Below, in pieces: positions 35,865 to 45,700 of a DNA stretch of 49,257 nt. The DNA comes from Metabacillus arenae. GTDB lineage: Bacteria; Bacillota; Bacilli; Bacillales; Bacillaceae. Location: positions 1 to 49,257 of the forward strand of contig NZ_JACXAI010000042.1 of assembly GCF_014773385.1 (NCBI RefSeq), read 5' to 3'. The notes under the pieces were generated by a model, which saw only the letters and a program-made list of their open reading frames with translations, did no database searches and was not told where the DNA came from. The position numbers were made by a program, and so were the translations under genes. The stretch's first letter is position 1; each line of letters starts with the position of its first letter.

Positions 35865-36254
35865 GTTGATAACTCCTTTAACGAACATTCTATGTTTTCT
35901 TCAATTGATATATTTTATCCAATTATTCCTACTGGATTCAAAAAGAAAACTAATGGACTGAATTTCTTTAACCGTTATAAAAACGGTCCTCAAAAAGGAT
36001 CAGGACTATAGTTTAATCATCGCTTGTTAATCAAGATTCACTTTATTTTAACAATCCGATCAATATATCTCAAACAAACCGTCTTGGGAAAGACAAGTAG
36101 ATTGAAATATAATATGTATATGATGAGTTTTTAGACATGAATGCTTCGTATCGATTATTTTTTTGCAAAAAAATTGAAGGGTGTTTCTACACTTACACGA
36201 TCTCATGAAGAAGTAAAATGAAATGAAAAAGCTGGAAACATAGTTTTCCCAGCT
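35865..36254. other. 390-base spacer between yjbI and cwlQ
   Basis: It probably holds the yjbI promoter on the minus strand. ACCGTT (35971-35976) pairs with AACGGT (35982-35987), while GTCCT (35986-35990) pairs with AGGAC (36002-36006); the arms share two bases, so the hairpins compete. From 36007 to 36227 I see nothing recognisable. The cwlQ terminator begins near 36228. Confidence 0.4.
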
Positions 36255-36257
36255 TTA
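36228..36257 (-). terminator. Terminator after cwlQ
   Basis: On the minus strand AAAGCTGGGAAAA pairs with TTTCCAGCTTT around CTATG, followed by TT-rich sequence. It overlaps the cwlQ stop codon. Confidence 0.75.
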
Positions 36258-36860
36258 AGCAAAATAGGTTGAGGTTACTTTTTGGACATAGTTTTGTGTT
36301 TCTTTAAATGGAGGAATGCCCCCGTATTTGTCGACATTGCCCGGCCCCGCATTGTAGGCTGCCAGTGCTAATGAAATATCGTTATTATACTTGGTAAGCA
36401 TTTGTTTTAAATACTTTGTACCGCCTTCAATATTTTGAGCAGGATCAAATGAATTTTGTACACCAAGGTACTTTGCAGTTGCTGGCATGAGCTGCATGAG
36501 TCCTTGTGCTCCCGCATGACTTTCGGCAGCAGGGTTAAAGTTTGATTCCTGTTTAATGACCGCGCTAATTAATTGTTCATCAACTTCAAATGTTCTTGCT
36601 GAATCCTTAATTAATGAATCCACTTCTTCTGTTCCGGAGCTCTCTCGTACATGAATAGGCAGAGTAGTTTCAGGCAAGTTTAATGATGATTGTCTGGGCG
36701 TCATAGGCTCTGGGGCTTGTTTTTCAATTAAAAAAGAAAGCAGTTTCTGGAACGGAAGCTCAGTTGATTGTAAAGAAGAAATATAGGGCTGATCTTTAGG
36801 CGCTGATAGGTTTCTAAGTACATTTAATTCGAGCATTGCACGGAAATGATTGATTTGCAT
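36255..36860 (-). CDS. cwlQ: CwlQ (YjbJ), lytic transglycosylase of the SLT family
   Basis: A 201-residue protein with a C-terminal goose-lysozyme-like SLT domain: catalytic Glu105 in AVIKQESNFNP, GAQGLMQLMPATA, NIEGGTKYLKQML and LALAAYNAGPGNV. B. subtilis CwlQ (181 residues) has both muramidase and transglycosylase activity on peptidoglycan. There is no signal peptide, only a polar N-terminal region of about 90 residues, so export is unexplained. AGGAGA lies before the ATG. It follows yjbK after 21 bases on the same strand. Confidence 0.92.
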   Translation of the reverse strand: MQINHFRAMLELNVLRNLSAPKDQPYISSLQSTELPFQKLLSFLIEKQAPEPMTPRQSSLNLPETTLPIHVRESSGTEEVDSLIKDSARTFEVDEQLISAVIKQESNFNPAAESHAGAQGLMQLMPATAKYLGVQNSFDPAQNIEGGTKYLKQMLTKYNNDISLALAAYNAGPGNVDKYGGIPPFKETQNYVQKVTSTYFA

Positions 36861-36881
36861 GAATAAACATTCTCCTATTTA

Positions 36882-37463
36882 TCATCCGTTAATCCGGGTT
36901 TTTTCTTCATAAAAGCGTCTAATTTTATTTTTTGTCTCACGTATATCGATTTGCATTTCATCTAACAATTCATAAAAAATTTGTCTTCCCGCAAGTTCAT
37001 CAGTGACTTCATATTCTATTTCAAAATCTTCTTTCTTTAAATATCGGCTGTGATCTAGGACTATTAAGCCATGCCGATATTTTTTTTCTGCCCGATCTGT
37101 GGAGAGGCGTCCAAAATAAACGATATCAATTGGATTAATTCCCAGCTTCTGAAGCTGAACTGACACCGAGCCGGCTGGAATTTTAAATCGCTTCAACTCC
37201 TGCGGAGATAATTCTTCAATCACTTGGTGTGTTTCCAACAGGCCTATTTCTGCCGGTTCTTTTAATGTGAGCACATATTGACCGCTTTTCTGGCGAACTC
37301 TTAACGCAGACCCTTTTTCTTTTAAAGAAAAGGAAGGAGTATCAAAATAAAAATTTGACTGAGTGATAAAATCATCCAAGGTGAATTCAAAATAGTCCAT
37401 TAATCGATCAAACTCTTCCTTTAAAAGCAGATTTTTAAATTCAATTTCAATTTCTTGCGGCAT
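36882..37463 (-). CDS. yjbK: YjbK, CYTH-domain (triphosphate tunnel) protein
   Basis: A 193-residue CYTH protein with the defining ExExK motif EIEIEFK at residues 4-10. Further charged strands line the tunnel (SALRVRQKSGQYVLTLKEP and FEIEYEV). Such proteins hydrolyse triphosphates or bind nucleotides; the exact substrate is unknown. GAAAGGACG lies before the ATG. The gene is divergent from yjbL-yjbM-nadK; the alarmone synthetase YjbM is therefore a close neighbour. Confidence 0.9.
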   Translation of the reverse strand: MPQEIEIEFKNLLLKEEFDRLMDYFEFTLDDFITQSNFYFDTPSFSLKEKGSALRVRQKSGQYVLTLKEPAEIGLLETHQVIEELSPQELKRFKIPAGSVSVQLQKLGINPIDIVYFGRLSTDRAEKKYRHGLIVLDHSRYLKKEDFEIEYEVTDELAGRQIFYELLDEMQIDIRETKNKIRRFYEEKTRING

Positions 37464-37736
37464 GGGAAACGTCCTTTCTTAATAAATTGATGCTGGTTGC
37501 GTAATTTAATCATTGTTTTTTCAATCTAAGAGAAGCAATTTGATACACAGCGACTACCATTACTTACCTATCTTTTATCCTTTTCTAAGGAGTTATCTTT
37601 TAGAAAAGAGCCTTAATCAGTATATTCATGATAATATTTTCCATCGATAAGCAGGATTTTTTGCATAGCTTCACTTTATCATCCCGGGAGGCAATATGAT
37701 AGAATAGATTTTGAAACAATGAGGAAGGAGATCTTT

Positions 37737-38117
37737 ATGAAAAACAGAATTGAAATTATTACAGCAAATATCGAAGCATCTACCTTATTTTTGATTGCAG
37801 CTCCATACAAACAGGATGAACAGGAGCTCAAGCCAAAGGGTCAAATGCTGGTAGATTCTGATCAGCTTTCTTTTATATACATATTAGAAAATAAAGAGGA
37901 CTTTGTTTACGTCGGCATTCCTCATGAGTGGTGGCCACTCTTTAGAGAAGCACAAGAAATCGGGGTCGAAGTGAAGTTGAATGTCAATAATAAAGAGATT
38001 GAGCTGGTTGATATTTTCAACGAATTAGACTATTTGGTGGAAAATATAAAAGATAATGCCAATTATGGAGAAGATATGGAACAAAAAGTAATTGAGCATT
38101 TTGGGTTGGAGAAATAG
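37737..38117 (+). CDS. yjbL: YjbL, conserved hypothetical protein
   Basis: From the ATG at 37737 (GGAAGGAG at 37723-37730) it has 126 residues (B. subtilis YjbL 122). The in-frame ATG at 37719 lies before that signal. It is an acidic soluble protein with an aromatic HEWWPLF segment. No catalytic motif or membrane segment is present. It is 22 bases upstream of yjbM and probably co-transcribed with it. Confidence 0.8.
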   Translation: MKNRIEIITANIEASTLFLIAAPYKQDEQELKPKGQMLVDSDQLSFIYILENKEDFVYVGIPHEWWPLFREAQEIGVEVKLNVNNKEIELVDIFNELDYLVENIKDNANYGEDMEQKVIEHFGLEK

Positions 38118-38139
38118 GAAGAGAAAAAGGGGGGGTACG

Positions 38140-38784
38140 ATGGACACCAAACAATGGGACCTTTTTTTAGCTCCATATAAACAAGCTGTTGAGGAGTTAA
38201 AAGTAAAGCTTCGCGGAATGAGAAGTCAGCTCGAGTTAGAACATTCACATTCTCCCATCGAATTTGTCACGGGAAGGGTCAAGCCAATTCCAAGTATTAT
38301 TGATAAAGCAAAACGAAAAAAAATGTCTATTCAATCGATCGAAGATGAAATGCAAGACATAGCCGGCCTTCGGATGATGTGTCAGTTCGTAGATGACATA
38401 AAGAGAGTCGTGGAAATGCTAAGAATTCGCAATGATCTTAAGATTGTTGAGGAAAGAGATTACATAACGAGCAAAAAAGACAGCGGTTATCGGTCTTACC
38501 ATGTGGTAGCAACTTATCCTGTTCAAACAATTACTGGTGAAAAAAATATCCTTGTCGAAATCCAAATCCGCACTTTGGCAATGAATTTCTGGGCGACAAT
38601 TGAGCATTCTCTTAATTATAAATATAGCGGTAATTTTCCTGACGATATTAATTGGCGTCTGCAGCGTGCTGCTGAGGCGGCTTACAGGCTTGATGAGGAA
38701 ATGTCACAAATCCGCGAGGAAATTCAAGAAGCTCAAGCAATCTTTTCAAGAAAGACAGATAAAAAAGAGACTGGTAAAGAATAG
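38140..38784 (+). CDS. yjbM: YjbM (RelQ/SasB), small alarmone synthetase
   Basis: From the ATG at 38140 (run of G upstream) it has 214 residues (YjbM 211). It carries only the RelA/SpoT synthetase domain, with SIQSIEDEMQDIAGLRMM, KKDSGYRSYHVV and VEIQIRTLAMNFWATIEHSL, and lacks hydrolase and regulatory domains. It transfers pyrophosphate from ATP to GDP or GTP to make (p)ppGpp and is a cell-envelope-stress-type synthetase in Bacillus. The order yjbM-nadK-rluD is conserved. Confidence 0.95.
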   Translation: MDTKQWDLFLAPYKQAVEELKVKLRGMRSQLELEHSHSPIEFVTGRVKPIPSIIDKAKRKKMSIQSIEDEMQDIAGLRMMCQFVDDIKRVVEMLRIRNDLKIVEERDYITSKKDSGYRSYHVVATYPVQTITGEKNILVEIQIRTLAMNFWATIEHSLNYKYSGNFPDDINWRLQRAAEAAYRLDEEMSQIREEIQEAQAIFSRKTDKKETGKE

Positions 38785-38880
38785 TTCTAGCCTTAGCTAC
38801 GCTTAGAAAGCTAATTCGGTTCTTATGGGCGAATGATATATGAGAAAGGGTTAATAGCCTATTAGAAGGAGACGTGAAAT

Positions 38881-39681
38881 ATGAAATTTGCGGTAACGTC
38901 AAAAGGGGATACCGTTTCTAACACTCTTATGCATAAAATAAAATCTTATCTGCTTGATTTTAAGCTTGAATATGATGAAGATCAGCCGGAAATTGTCATA
39001 TCTGTTGGTGGTGATGGTACTTTGCTTTATGCTTTTCACCGTTACCGCAGCAGATTGGACAAAACCGCTTTTGTCGGGGTTCATACGGGCCACTTAGGCT
39101 TTTATGCAGACTGGGTACCTGAGGAAATAGAGAAATTAGTGATTGCAATCGCGAAAACGCCTTATCAGATTATCGATTATCCAATCCTTGAAGTGATCAT
39201 CAGGCATAACGGCGGGGGAAGAGAGGCGCGTTATCTTGCATTGAACGAATGTACAGTCAAAAGTATAGATAACACTCTTGTCATGGATGTTGAAATAAAG
39301 GGTCAGCTTTTCGAAACGTTTCGCGGAGATGGTCTTTGCCTTTCTACACCATCTGGGAGTACTGCTTATAATAAAGCGCTCGGTGGAGCGATTTTGCATC
39401 CTTCCATAAGGGCGATCCAATTGGCAGAAATGGCTTCTATAAATAACCGTGTCTTCAGGACAATTGGTTCTCCTCTTATTTTACCTGATCACCATACATG
39501 TTTATTAAAGCCTGTAAACAATGTTGATTTCCAAATAACAATTGACCACTTAACATTGCTTCATAAGGATGTAAAATCCATTCAATGCCGAGTAGCTAAT
39601 GAAACGATTCGGTTTGCCAGGTTCAGGCCATTTCCATTTTGGAAAAGGGTCCGTGATTCGTTTGTGGCTGAGGATAAATAA
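38881..39681 (+). CDS. nadK: NAD kinase
   Basis: ATP-NAD kinase of 266 residues, identical in length to B. subtilis PpnKA (YjbN). It has the GGDGT motif (residues 43-47) of the diacylglycerol/NAD kinase fold and LNEC with the NE motif. The glycine-rich [20 protein letters not shown] follows. It makes NADP+ from NAD+ in the cytoplasm. AGAAGGAG precedes the ATG. Confidence 0.96.
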   Translation: MKFAVTSKGDTVSNTLMHKIKSYLLDFKLEYDEDQPEIVISVGGDGTLLYAFHRYRSRLDKTAFVGVHTGHLGFYADWVPEEIEKLVIAIAKTPYQIIDYPILEVIIRHNGGGREARYLALNECTVKSIDNTLVMDVEIKGQLFETFRGDGLCLSTPSGSTAYNKALGGAILHPSIRAIQLAEMASINNRVFRTIGSPLILPDHHTCLLKPVNNVDFQITIDHLTLLHKDVKSIQCRVANETIRFARFRPFPFWKRVRDSFVAEDK

Positions 39682-39699
39682 GGATTCTTTTCTAAAGAT

Positions 39700-39750
39700 T
39701 GTTGCAGGGATAAAGGCAATCGGCAACTCGCCGATTGCTACTAGTCTTAT
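39700..39750 (+). repeat. AATCGGC hairpin repeat between nadK and rluD
   Basis: GGCAATCGGC and GCCGATTGC (39715-39738) form a hairpin with a short loop. Flanking AGATTGTTGCAGGGATAAA on the left and TCTCG on the right resemble the trpS-leader copy read on the minus strand. It extends the spacer before rluD and is followed by nothing recognisable up to 39812. Confidence 0.55.
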
Positions 39751-39829
39751 ATCTCGCTTCTGCCCCCAAGAACTTTGGACTTTGTTTCAACAGAAACAAG
39801 CAAACTTAATGATAAGGAAGACGCAAATT

Positions 39830-40729
39830 GTGACGAAGTTTAAATTAGAATGGGTTATAGTAAATGAGCAAGCAGGAATGATGGTCCGTGAATTTTTAAA
39901 GCTGAAAAGAATCTCAAAACGTGCACTAACTGATATTAAGTATTTTGGTGGAGATATAAAAATAAATGGTAAGTCGATTACTGTCAGGTACAATCTTAAA
40001 AAAGGAGATCTTCTCTCTGTTTACTTTCCAACAGAGCGACCAAGTGCATCTATTTTACCTGAGGAGCTTCCGTTAAAGATTGTATATGAGGATGATCATT
40101 GTTTGGTCATTAACAAGGATCCGTTTATCCCAACGATTCCTTCAAGGGAACATCCTTCAGGAACGATTGCAAATGGGCTGTTAGCTTACTTCCAAAAACA
40201 AAACCTCGCATCTACTATTCATGTTGTAACAAGGCTTGATAAGGATACATCAGGCCTTTTGTTAGTTGCAAAGCATCGATTTGCCCATTCTTTATTTTCA
40301 ACGGAACAAAAGCAACGGAATATCAACCGTACCTATTTAGCAATTACTGAAGGAATTTTTCCTAAAATTAGCGGTACAATTGATGCCCCGATCGGTCGAA
40401 AAGACACAAGCATTATCGAACGCGAAGTAAGGAGAGAAGGTCAAAAAGCAGTTACCCATTATCAAGTAATGAGGCAATTTGGAGATAAAAGTCTTCTCTG
40501 TTTAAAGCTGGAAACTGGAAGAACGCATCAAATTCGTGTGCATTGTGCTCACTTAGGCCATCCGTTATGCGGGGATACTTTATATGGGGGAAAGCGCGAT
40601 GAAATCAACCGACAAGCTCTCCACAGCAGTGAACTAACATTTTGGCATCCGATTTTAGAAAAACAGCTTTCTTTTAAGGCAGAGCTGCCTGCAGATATGG
40701 AAGCTTTAGTAAATCAGACTGGTGAATAG
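39830..40729 (+). CDS. yjbO: YjbO, RluA/RluD-family pseudouridine synthase
   Basis: Converts specific uridines in RNA to pseudouridine. The motif HVVTRLDKDTSGLLLVAK holds the catalytic aspartate (Asp137 from this start). I use the GTG at 39830: AAGGAAG (39814-39820) is 9 bases upstream, giving 299 residues (YjbO 283). The long upstream extension to 39599 would read through the end of nadK and the repeat. The N-terminal 60 residues look like a degenerate S4-type RNA-binding region. Last syntenic gene before the accessory sugar locus. Confidence 0.9.
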   Translation: MTKFKLEWVIVNEQAGMMVREFLKLKRISKRALTDIKYFGGDIKINGKSITVRYNLKKGDLLSVYFPTERPSASILPEELPLKIVYEDDHCLVINKDPFIPTIPSREHPSGTIANGLLAYFQKQNLASTIHVVTRLDKDTSGLLLVAKHRFAHSLFSTEQKQRNINRTYLAITEGIFPKISGTIDAPIGRKDTSIIEREVRREGQKAVTHYQVMRQFGDKSLLCLKLETGRTHQIRVHCAHLGHPLCGDTLYGGKRDEINRQALHSSELTFWHPILEKQLSFKAELPADMEALVNQTGE

Positions 40730-40784
40730 GAGACCAGAGTGATTTTTTTGAGCAAGGTAATGGAAAATATTTGACTCGACTATA

Positions 40785-40810
40785 TAGGACCTGTAAGGGT
40801 CTTTTTTTTA
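40785..40810 (+). terminator. Weak terminator after yjbO
   Basis: GACC and GGTC form a short stem around TGTAAG, followed by eight T residues. Confidence 0.5.
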
Positions 40811-40829
40811 AGATCAGAAAGTACCAGAG

Positions 40830-40930
40830 TTTGTCGAATAATCGATATATTGAAATTTTCGAAGATAAATCAATTGATTTCGAAGATAAAAAAAATCGAA
40901 GATATATTTCCGGTATAGATCGAAGGCAAG
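40830..40930. repeat. Short array with TCGAAGATA core
   Basis: TCGAAGATA starts at 40859, 40880 and 40896, with relatives at 40834 (TCGAATA) and 40920 (TCGAAGG). Spacings are 16-25 bases, one of them 21. The style resembles the arrays at 4.8 kb and 34.2 kb, in a different sequence. Confidence 0.45.
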
Positions 40931-41043
40931 ATTGAATAAACGGTGGCTTATCTAGAGTTGAAAGGGAACATAGAGAAATCGTTGAAATGAGGCTAAATTT
41001 ATTCAAACATCCTAAAAACTAGTCACAAAGTATAGATAAAAAG

Positions 41044-41230
41044 GTGTCAGACCATCAACCTTTGACATCTGACTTTCAGAAAGGCATGAATTGTGTTTTT
41101 ATTTCAGATAGTTTGCATAAAATAAACTTCCGGTGTAAAGGTTTACATAGTGGTGTTAAATTTACATATTTACGGTTTCTGTCTGTAACAGATAGTATAA
41201 GAGGCAATACGGAGGAGACTATGCTTTAAC
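41044..41230 (+). promoter_or_regulatory. Control region of the fucosidase locus
   Basis: GTGTCAGA and TGACATCTGAC (41043-41074) form a degenerate palindrome of the odd-palindrome repeat type. TGTAAAGGTTTACA (41134-41147) is a cre-like palindrome with GG in place of the central CG. TTTACATA occurs at 41142-41149 and 41161-41167 (partly), suggesting regulator half-sites. TCTGT/ACAGA flank CTGTA near 41178-41192, and TATAAG (41196-41201) may be the -10. GGAGGAG then precedes a two-codon frame ATG-CTT-TAA at 41221-41229. Confidence 0.4.
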
Positions 41231-41289
41231 AGAGTCATAGATTTGTAATGCCGAATAAATACAAAACTATTTAAATTGGAGGTTGAAAA

Positions 41290-42606
41290 ATGAGAACAGT
41301 TCCAAATGAAAAAAAATATGCAAACTGGCCTGCACAATATGGGGATCCGGAATGGTTTCTTCATGACCGCTTTGGTTTATTTATTCATTTTGGACTCTAT
41401 TCACCGGCCGCGCGTCATGAATGGTTTATGACACACGAGAAAATACATCCGGATGGATACCGCAAATACTTCGAACACTTTGAGCCAGATCTATTAAATG
41501 CTAAGGAATGGGCTCGTACCGCTAAACAAGCAGGTATGAAATATTTTGTTATAACAACTAAACATCATGAAGGCTTTGCATTATGGGATACAAGATTAAG
41601 TGATTATAAAGTGTCAAATACATCGATTAAAAGAGATCTGTTGCGAGAAATAATTGATGCTTTCCGTGGAGAAGGTTTAAAAGTAGGGCTATATCACTCA
41701 TTAATAGATTGGTATCATCCAGAGTTTACGCTTGATGGCCTGCACCCGCAACGAAATGATGAAGATTTCAAAGAAGAAAATATCAATCGTAATATGAATA
41801 AGTATTTGGATTTGTTGCATGGACAAGTTCGTGAATTATTAACGGATTACGGGAAAATCGATTATATTTGGTTCGACTTTTCTTATCCTCATCGGGATTG
41901 GGGCTGGTCAAAAGGGAAAGGGGCTAATGATTGGCAGTCAGAGAAGCTTGAAAAAATGGTGTTAGACCTGCAGCCTGATATTCTCATTAATGACCGCCTC
42001 GATTTAAATCGTGGTGTAACAACGCCGGAACAATATCAGCCAAATGAACCTGTTGAAAAAGATGGTCTTCCGGTCATCTGGGAAGCATGCCAGACTATGA
42101 ATGGAACATGGGGCTATCACCGAGATAACCTAGACTGGAAATCTACTGGTATGTTGCTCAAAATGTTAATTGATACAGTTTCGAAAAACGGAAATTTACT
42201 TATGAATGTAGGACCTAATGGACGGGGTGAGTTTGACAGCCGTTCCATCCTGCGATTACAGGGAATTGGTGAGTGGATGAGGTTACACTCCCGTTCGATA
42301 TATGGAGCAAAACATAGTGAATATAAAGCTCCAATTGACTGTCGCTATACGCAAAATGGAAATCGTTTGTATCTCCATATTTTCTCATGGCCATTCCGGC
42401 ATATTCATTTAGAAGGTTTAGATGGAAAAGTAAAATATGCCCAACTTCTTAATGATGCATCAGAGGTTCATTTTAGAGAATTTGATCCCGAAGAAGTCAT
42501 CACAAGTACAGAAACAAAAATTGATATTCATTCGGTTGTGTTGGATCTTCCGGTACAAAAACCAGATGTACTTGTACCAGTTGTTGAGCTTTTTATAAAG
42601 GAGTAA
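41290..42606 (+). CDS. Alpha-L-fucosidase, GH29
   Basis: A 438-residue GH29 enzyme releasing L-fucose from glycans. Markers are DRFGLFIHFGLYS near the start, ITTKHHEGFALWDT and the nucleophile Asp196 in DYIWFDFSY. There is no signal peptide, so it acts in the cytoplasm on imported oligosaccharides. The general acid is not obvious, as is usual in GH29. TTGGAGG precedes the ATG. The next gene encodes another glycoside hydrolase, 133 bases downstream on the same strand. Confidence 0.9.
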   Translation: MRTVPNEKKYANWPAQYGDPEWFLHDRFGLFIHFGLYSPAARHEWFMTHEKIHPDGYRKYFEHFEPDLLNAKEWARTAKQAGMKYFVITTKHHEGFALWDTRLSDYKVSNTSIKRDLLREIIDAFRGEGLKVGLYHSLIDWYHPEFTLDGLHPQRNDEDFKEENINRNMNKYLDLLHGQVRELLTDYGKIDYIWFDFSYPHRDWGWSKGKGANDWQSEKLEKMVLDLQPDILINDRLDLNRGVTTPEQYQPNEPVEKDGLPVIWEACQTMNGTWGYHRDNLDWKSTGMLLKMLIDTVSKNGNLLMNVGPNGRGEFDSRSILRLQGIGEWMRLHSRSIYGAKHSEYKAPIDCRYTQNGNRLYLHIFSWPFRHIHLEGLDGKVKYAQLLNDASEVHFREFDPEEVITSTETKIDIHSVVLDLPVQKPDVLVPVVELFIKE

Positions 42607-42739
42607 ATAATAATTGTAAGTTTAACTGGCTTTCGAATAGCAGGGTCTAATCGGCTGGCCACATGGATCCGTATAAAAAGCTTGAATGACCTTCTAATAC
42701 AAAAAAAATTAATTTTACTAAAACCGGAGGTAATACCAC

Positions 42740-45700
42740 ATGAGTAACATCGTTATTTTCTATGATTCTAGTTTTCCAATAGATGGAGAGAGACCAACAG
42801 GATCCTTTTTTGAAAACTTCAACAATGAAATCATAGTTGCGGATGCTGCTTCTTTAGGGAAAGTTTTAGCAAATAATGAAGTGGACTGCTTTATAAACAT
42901 ACATGGTCCTTATTTCCCGAAAAATGCTTGGCAAGCCGTATATAATTATCTTAATAGTGGGAAAGGAATCGTACATATTGGCGGTATTCCGTTTCGAATT
43001 CCATGTTATATGGTTAATGGTAACTGGGAATTGGAGCGTGAACAAACAGCCTATCATCAACAATTAAATATTCATGAGGCTTTACATGTAAATTCCGAAC
43101 CGATCGCTTTTTTGCAGCATAATGATGATATTCCTGTGTTCTCAGGAATAGAGGATCTATTTACCATTGAGGATACGTGTAACTTTGTGCTTCATGTGAC
43201 AAAGTCCAGTGCAATCGATGCCGAAATGGGTTCAGTGGGTCCGATGGATGCAAGTATTTATCCTTTGCTTAAAGGTATTTCAAAAAGCGGACGCGAAGTA
43301 GCCGCTCCAAGTGTATTAATTGAAAATACAAAAGGGAAATTCACAGGAGGACGCTGGCTCTTCATTAATCAGAAGGTTAATGAACGATTTTGGACAGAAA
43401 AAGGCGCACATGCGATACAGGAATTAGCTTTGTATGTTGCAAATGGAGTAACCGAAATATGGCTGAAAACAAACTATGCCACGTATGAAGAAGGAGAACG
43501 TCCAAAAGTAACCCTTCAATTACAGTCGTTTAAGAACGCGCCTGCAGAATGGACATTATCCACGACTATTACAAAAAATGACGAGCCAGTCTTTACAAAA
43601 AAAGAAGTAATAAAAGCATCGCAACAATTGAATGCCCTTTCTTTTATCATACCAATAGATATGATGCCGGGATTGTATGGTATTACTTGTCATGCTGTTT
43701 CAAGTACTGGCGAAACAAGAATTCTTCACCAAGGCTTCTGGGGAATGGATAAGAAACTTTTAAAAACTGGTGATCCATTAAGCTGTGATCGCGACTATTT
43801 CCAAAAAGATGGACGTCCATTGCCGATTGTTGGAATGACTTATATGTCGTCTGATGTTGCTCGTTATTTTCTTTTCTTACCTAACCCTTATGTTTGGGAT
43901 CGGGATATGGCACAAATGAAGCGTGCTGGTATAAATTATATTCGTACAGGAATTTGGACAGCCTGGGGGAACATGATGTTTGTTGATGGCCATGTTGATG
44001 AGAATGTACTTCGTTCCATTGATGCCTTTATCCTATGTGCGAAAAAACATGATCTTGAAGTAACGTTTAACTTTTTTTCTTTTACACCGGAAAGATGGGG
44101 AGGAGAAAACCCATATCTTGATCCGCGAAGCGTTGAGGCGCAAAAACGTTTCATTACGGCAATCGTTTCAAGACATACAGAAACGTCAAATATTAATTGG
44201 GATCTAATCAATGAACCTTCATTATTTGATCCGAGTCGTACGTTCTCAGGCCCTCGAACACTTCATGATAAATATGATCGAAAAGCATATAGGGAATGGC
44301 TTAAGAAACGTCATAGCTCCATTCGCGAGCTTCAGGAAAAATGGAACATGACAGAGCAGGAATTGCCATCTTTTGATGCGATTGAACCACCTGAGCCCAG
44401 TGAGATCAACTTTGGCATCAAAGATATGCTTTTTGGAAAAAAAGGCTTAAAATGGCTTGATTATACGTTGTATACAATGGATATGCATAATAGATGGGCA
44501 AAAGAGCTTACAGAAACTATTAAGCAGTTGGCACCAAATCAACTTGTGACGGTTGGACAGGATGAAGCGCTTGGCTCACAGCGGCCATCACCGTTATTTT
44601 ACAGTGAGGCGGTTGATTATACAACGAACCATACATGGTGGCTGATGGATCAATTAGTCTGGGATGGAATCTTTACCAAAACACCTACAAAGCCAAACCT
44701 GATACAGGAAACTGGAATTATGTACGTTGAAAATCCAAATAATCAAGCTAAGAGGAGCGAAGAGGAATTACGAAACATTCTTGAAAGAAAATATGCTTAT
44801 GCCTTTTCGACTGGCGGGGCTGGGGCTGTCCAATGGCTCTGGAACACAAATTACTATATGAATAATATTAATGAATCAAATATAGGTGCGATTCGTGCTG
44901 ACGGTACAGAAAAGCCTGAAACAAATGTTTCTTATGATTTCGGTGCGTTTATAAAAGATACACGTGATTTATTCAAAGGCAGGGAACTGGAAGAAATAGC
45001 CGTCGTATTCCCATATTCAAATGATTTCTCAAATCGCAGACTAGCACTGCATGCGACAATGAAGCTTACGAGAACACTAGCTTACGAGATGAATATACCA
45101 TTTCGTGCATTAAGTGAATATCATCTTGATGGATTAAAAAACGAACCGCCTAAATTAGTTGTCGTTCCAAGTCCTCACAATTTTAGCACTACTTCCCTCA
45201 CTACCATTTTGGAGGTTGTAAAAGAACAAGACATCACACTATTATTTACAGGTCCTATAAACTTGGATGAATATTGGCATGATACAGGTCGGATGAGGGA
45301 CATCCTTGGATCAACCGGAATTGAGAATATCCTTCGTGAGGAAATGCTCGAAATAAATGAAAAGCATTATCCAATTTCATTTGGCGGAGAACGAATTGCT
45401 GAAACAATGAAAGAGGTATTGATTTCTGATCAAAATTCTATGACAATAAAGGAAATTTCTTATGGAAAAGGTGAAATTATTTGGTGTCCCTTACCCATTG
45501 AACTAAATGAACGAAGTGAGCCGATAATAGCTTTATATGAATATGTTATACAAAAAGCAGGAGTTCATGAACAAATAGATTGGCAAAAAGGTGTTCTGCC
45601 AGGTAATTATGGGAGAAAACTTTCCTTTGAAAATGGATCATTATTTATTTTTGTGTCCGAATTTGCGAAAGAAACATCTATTAAAATTAAAGACCCTGAA

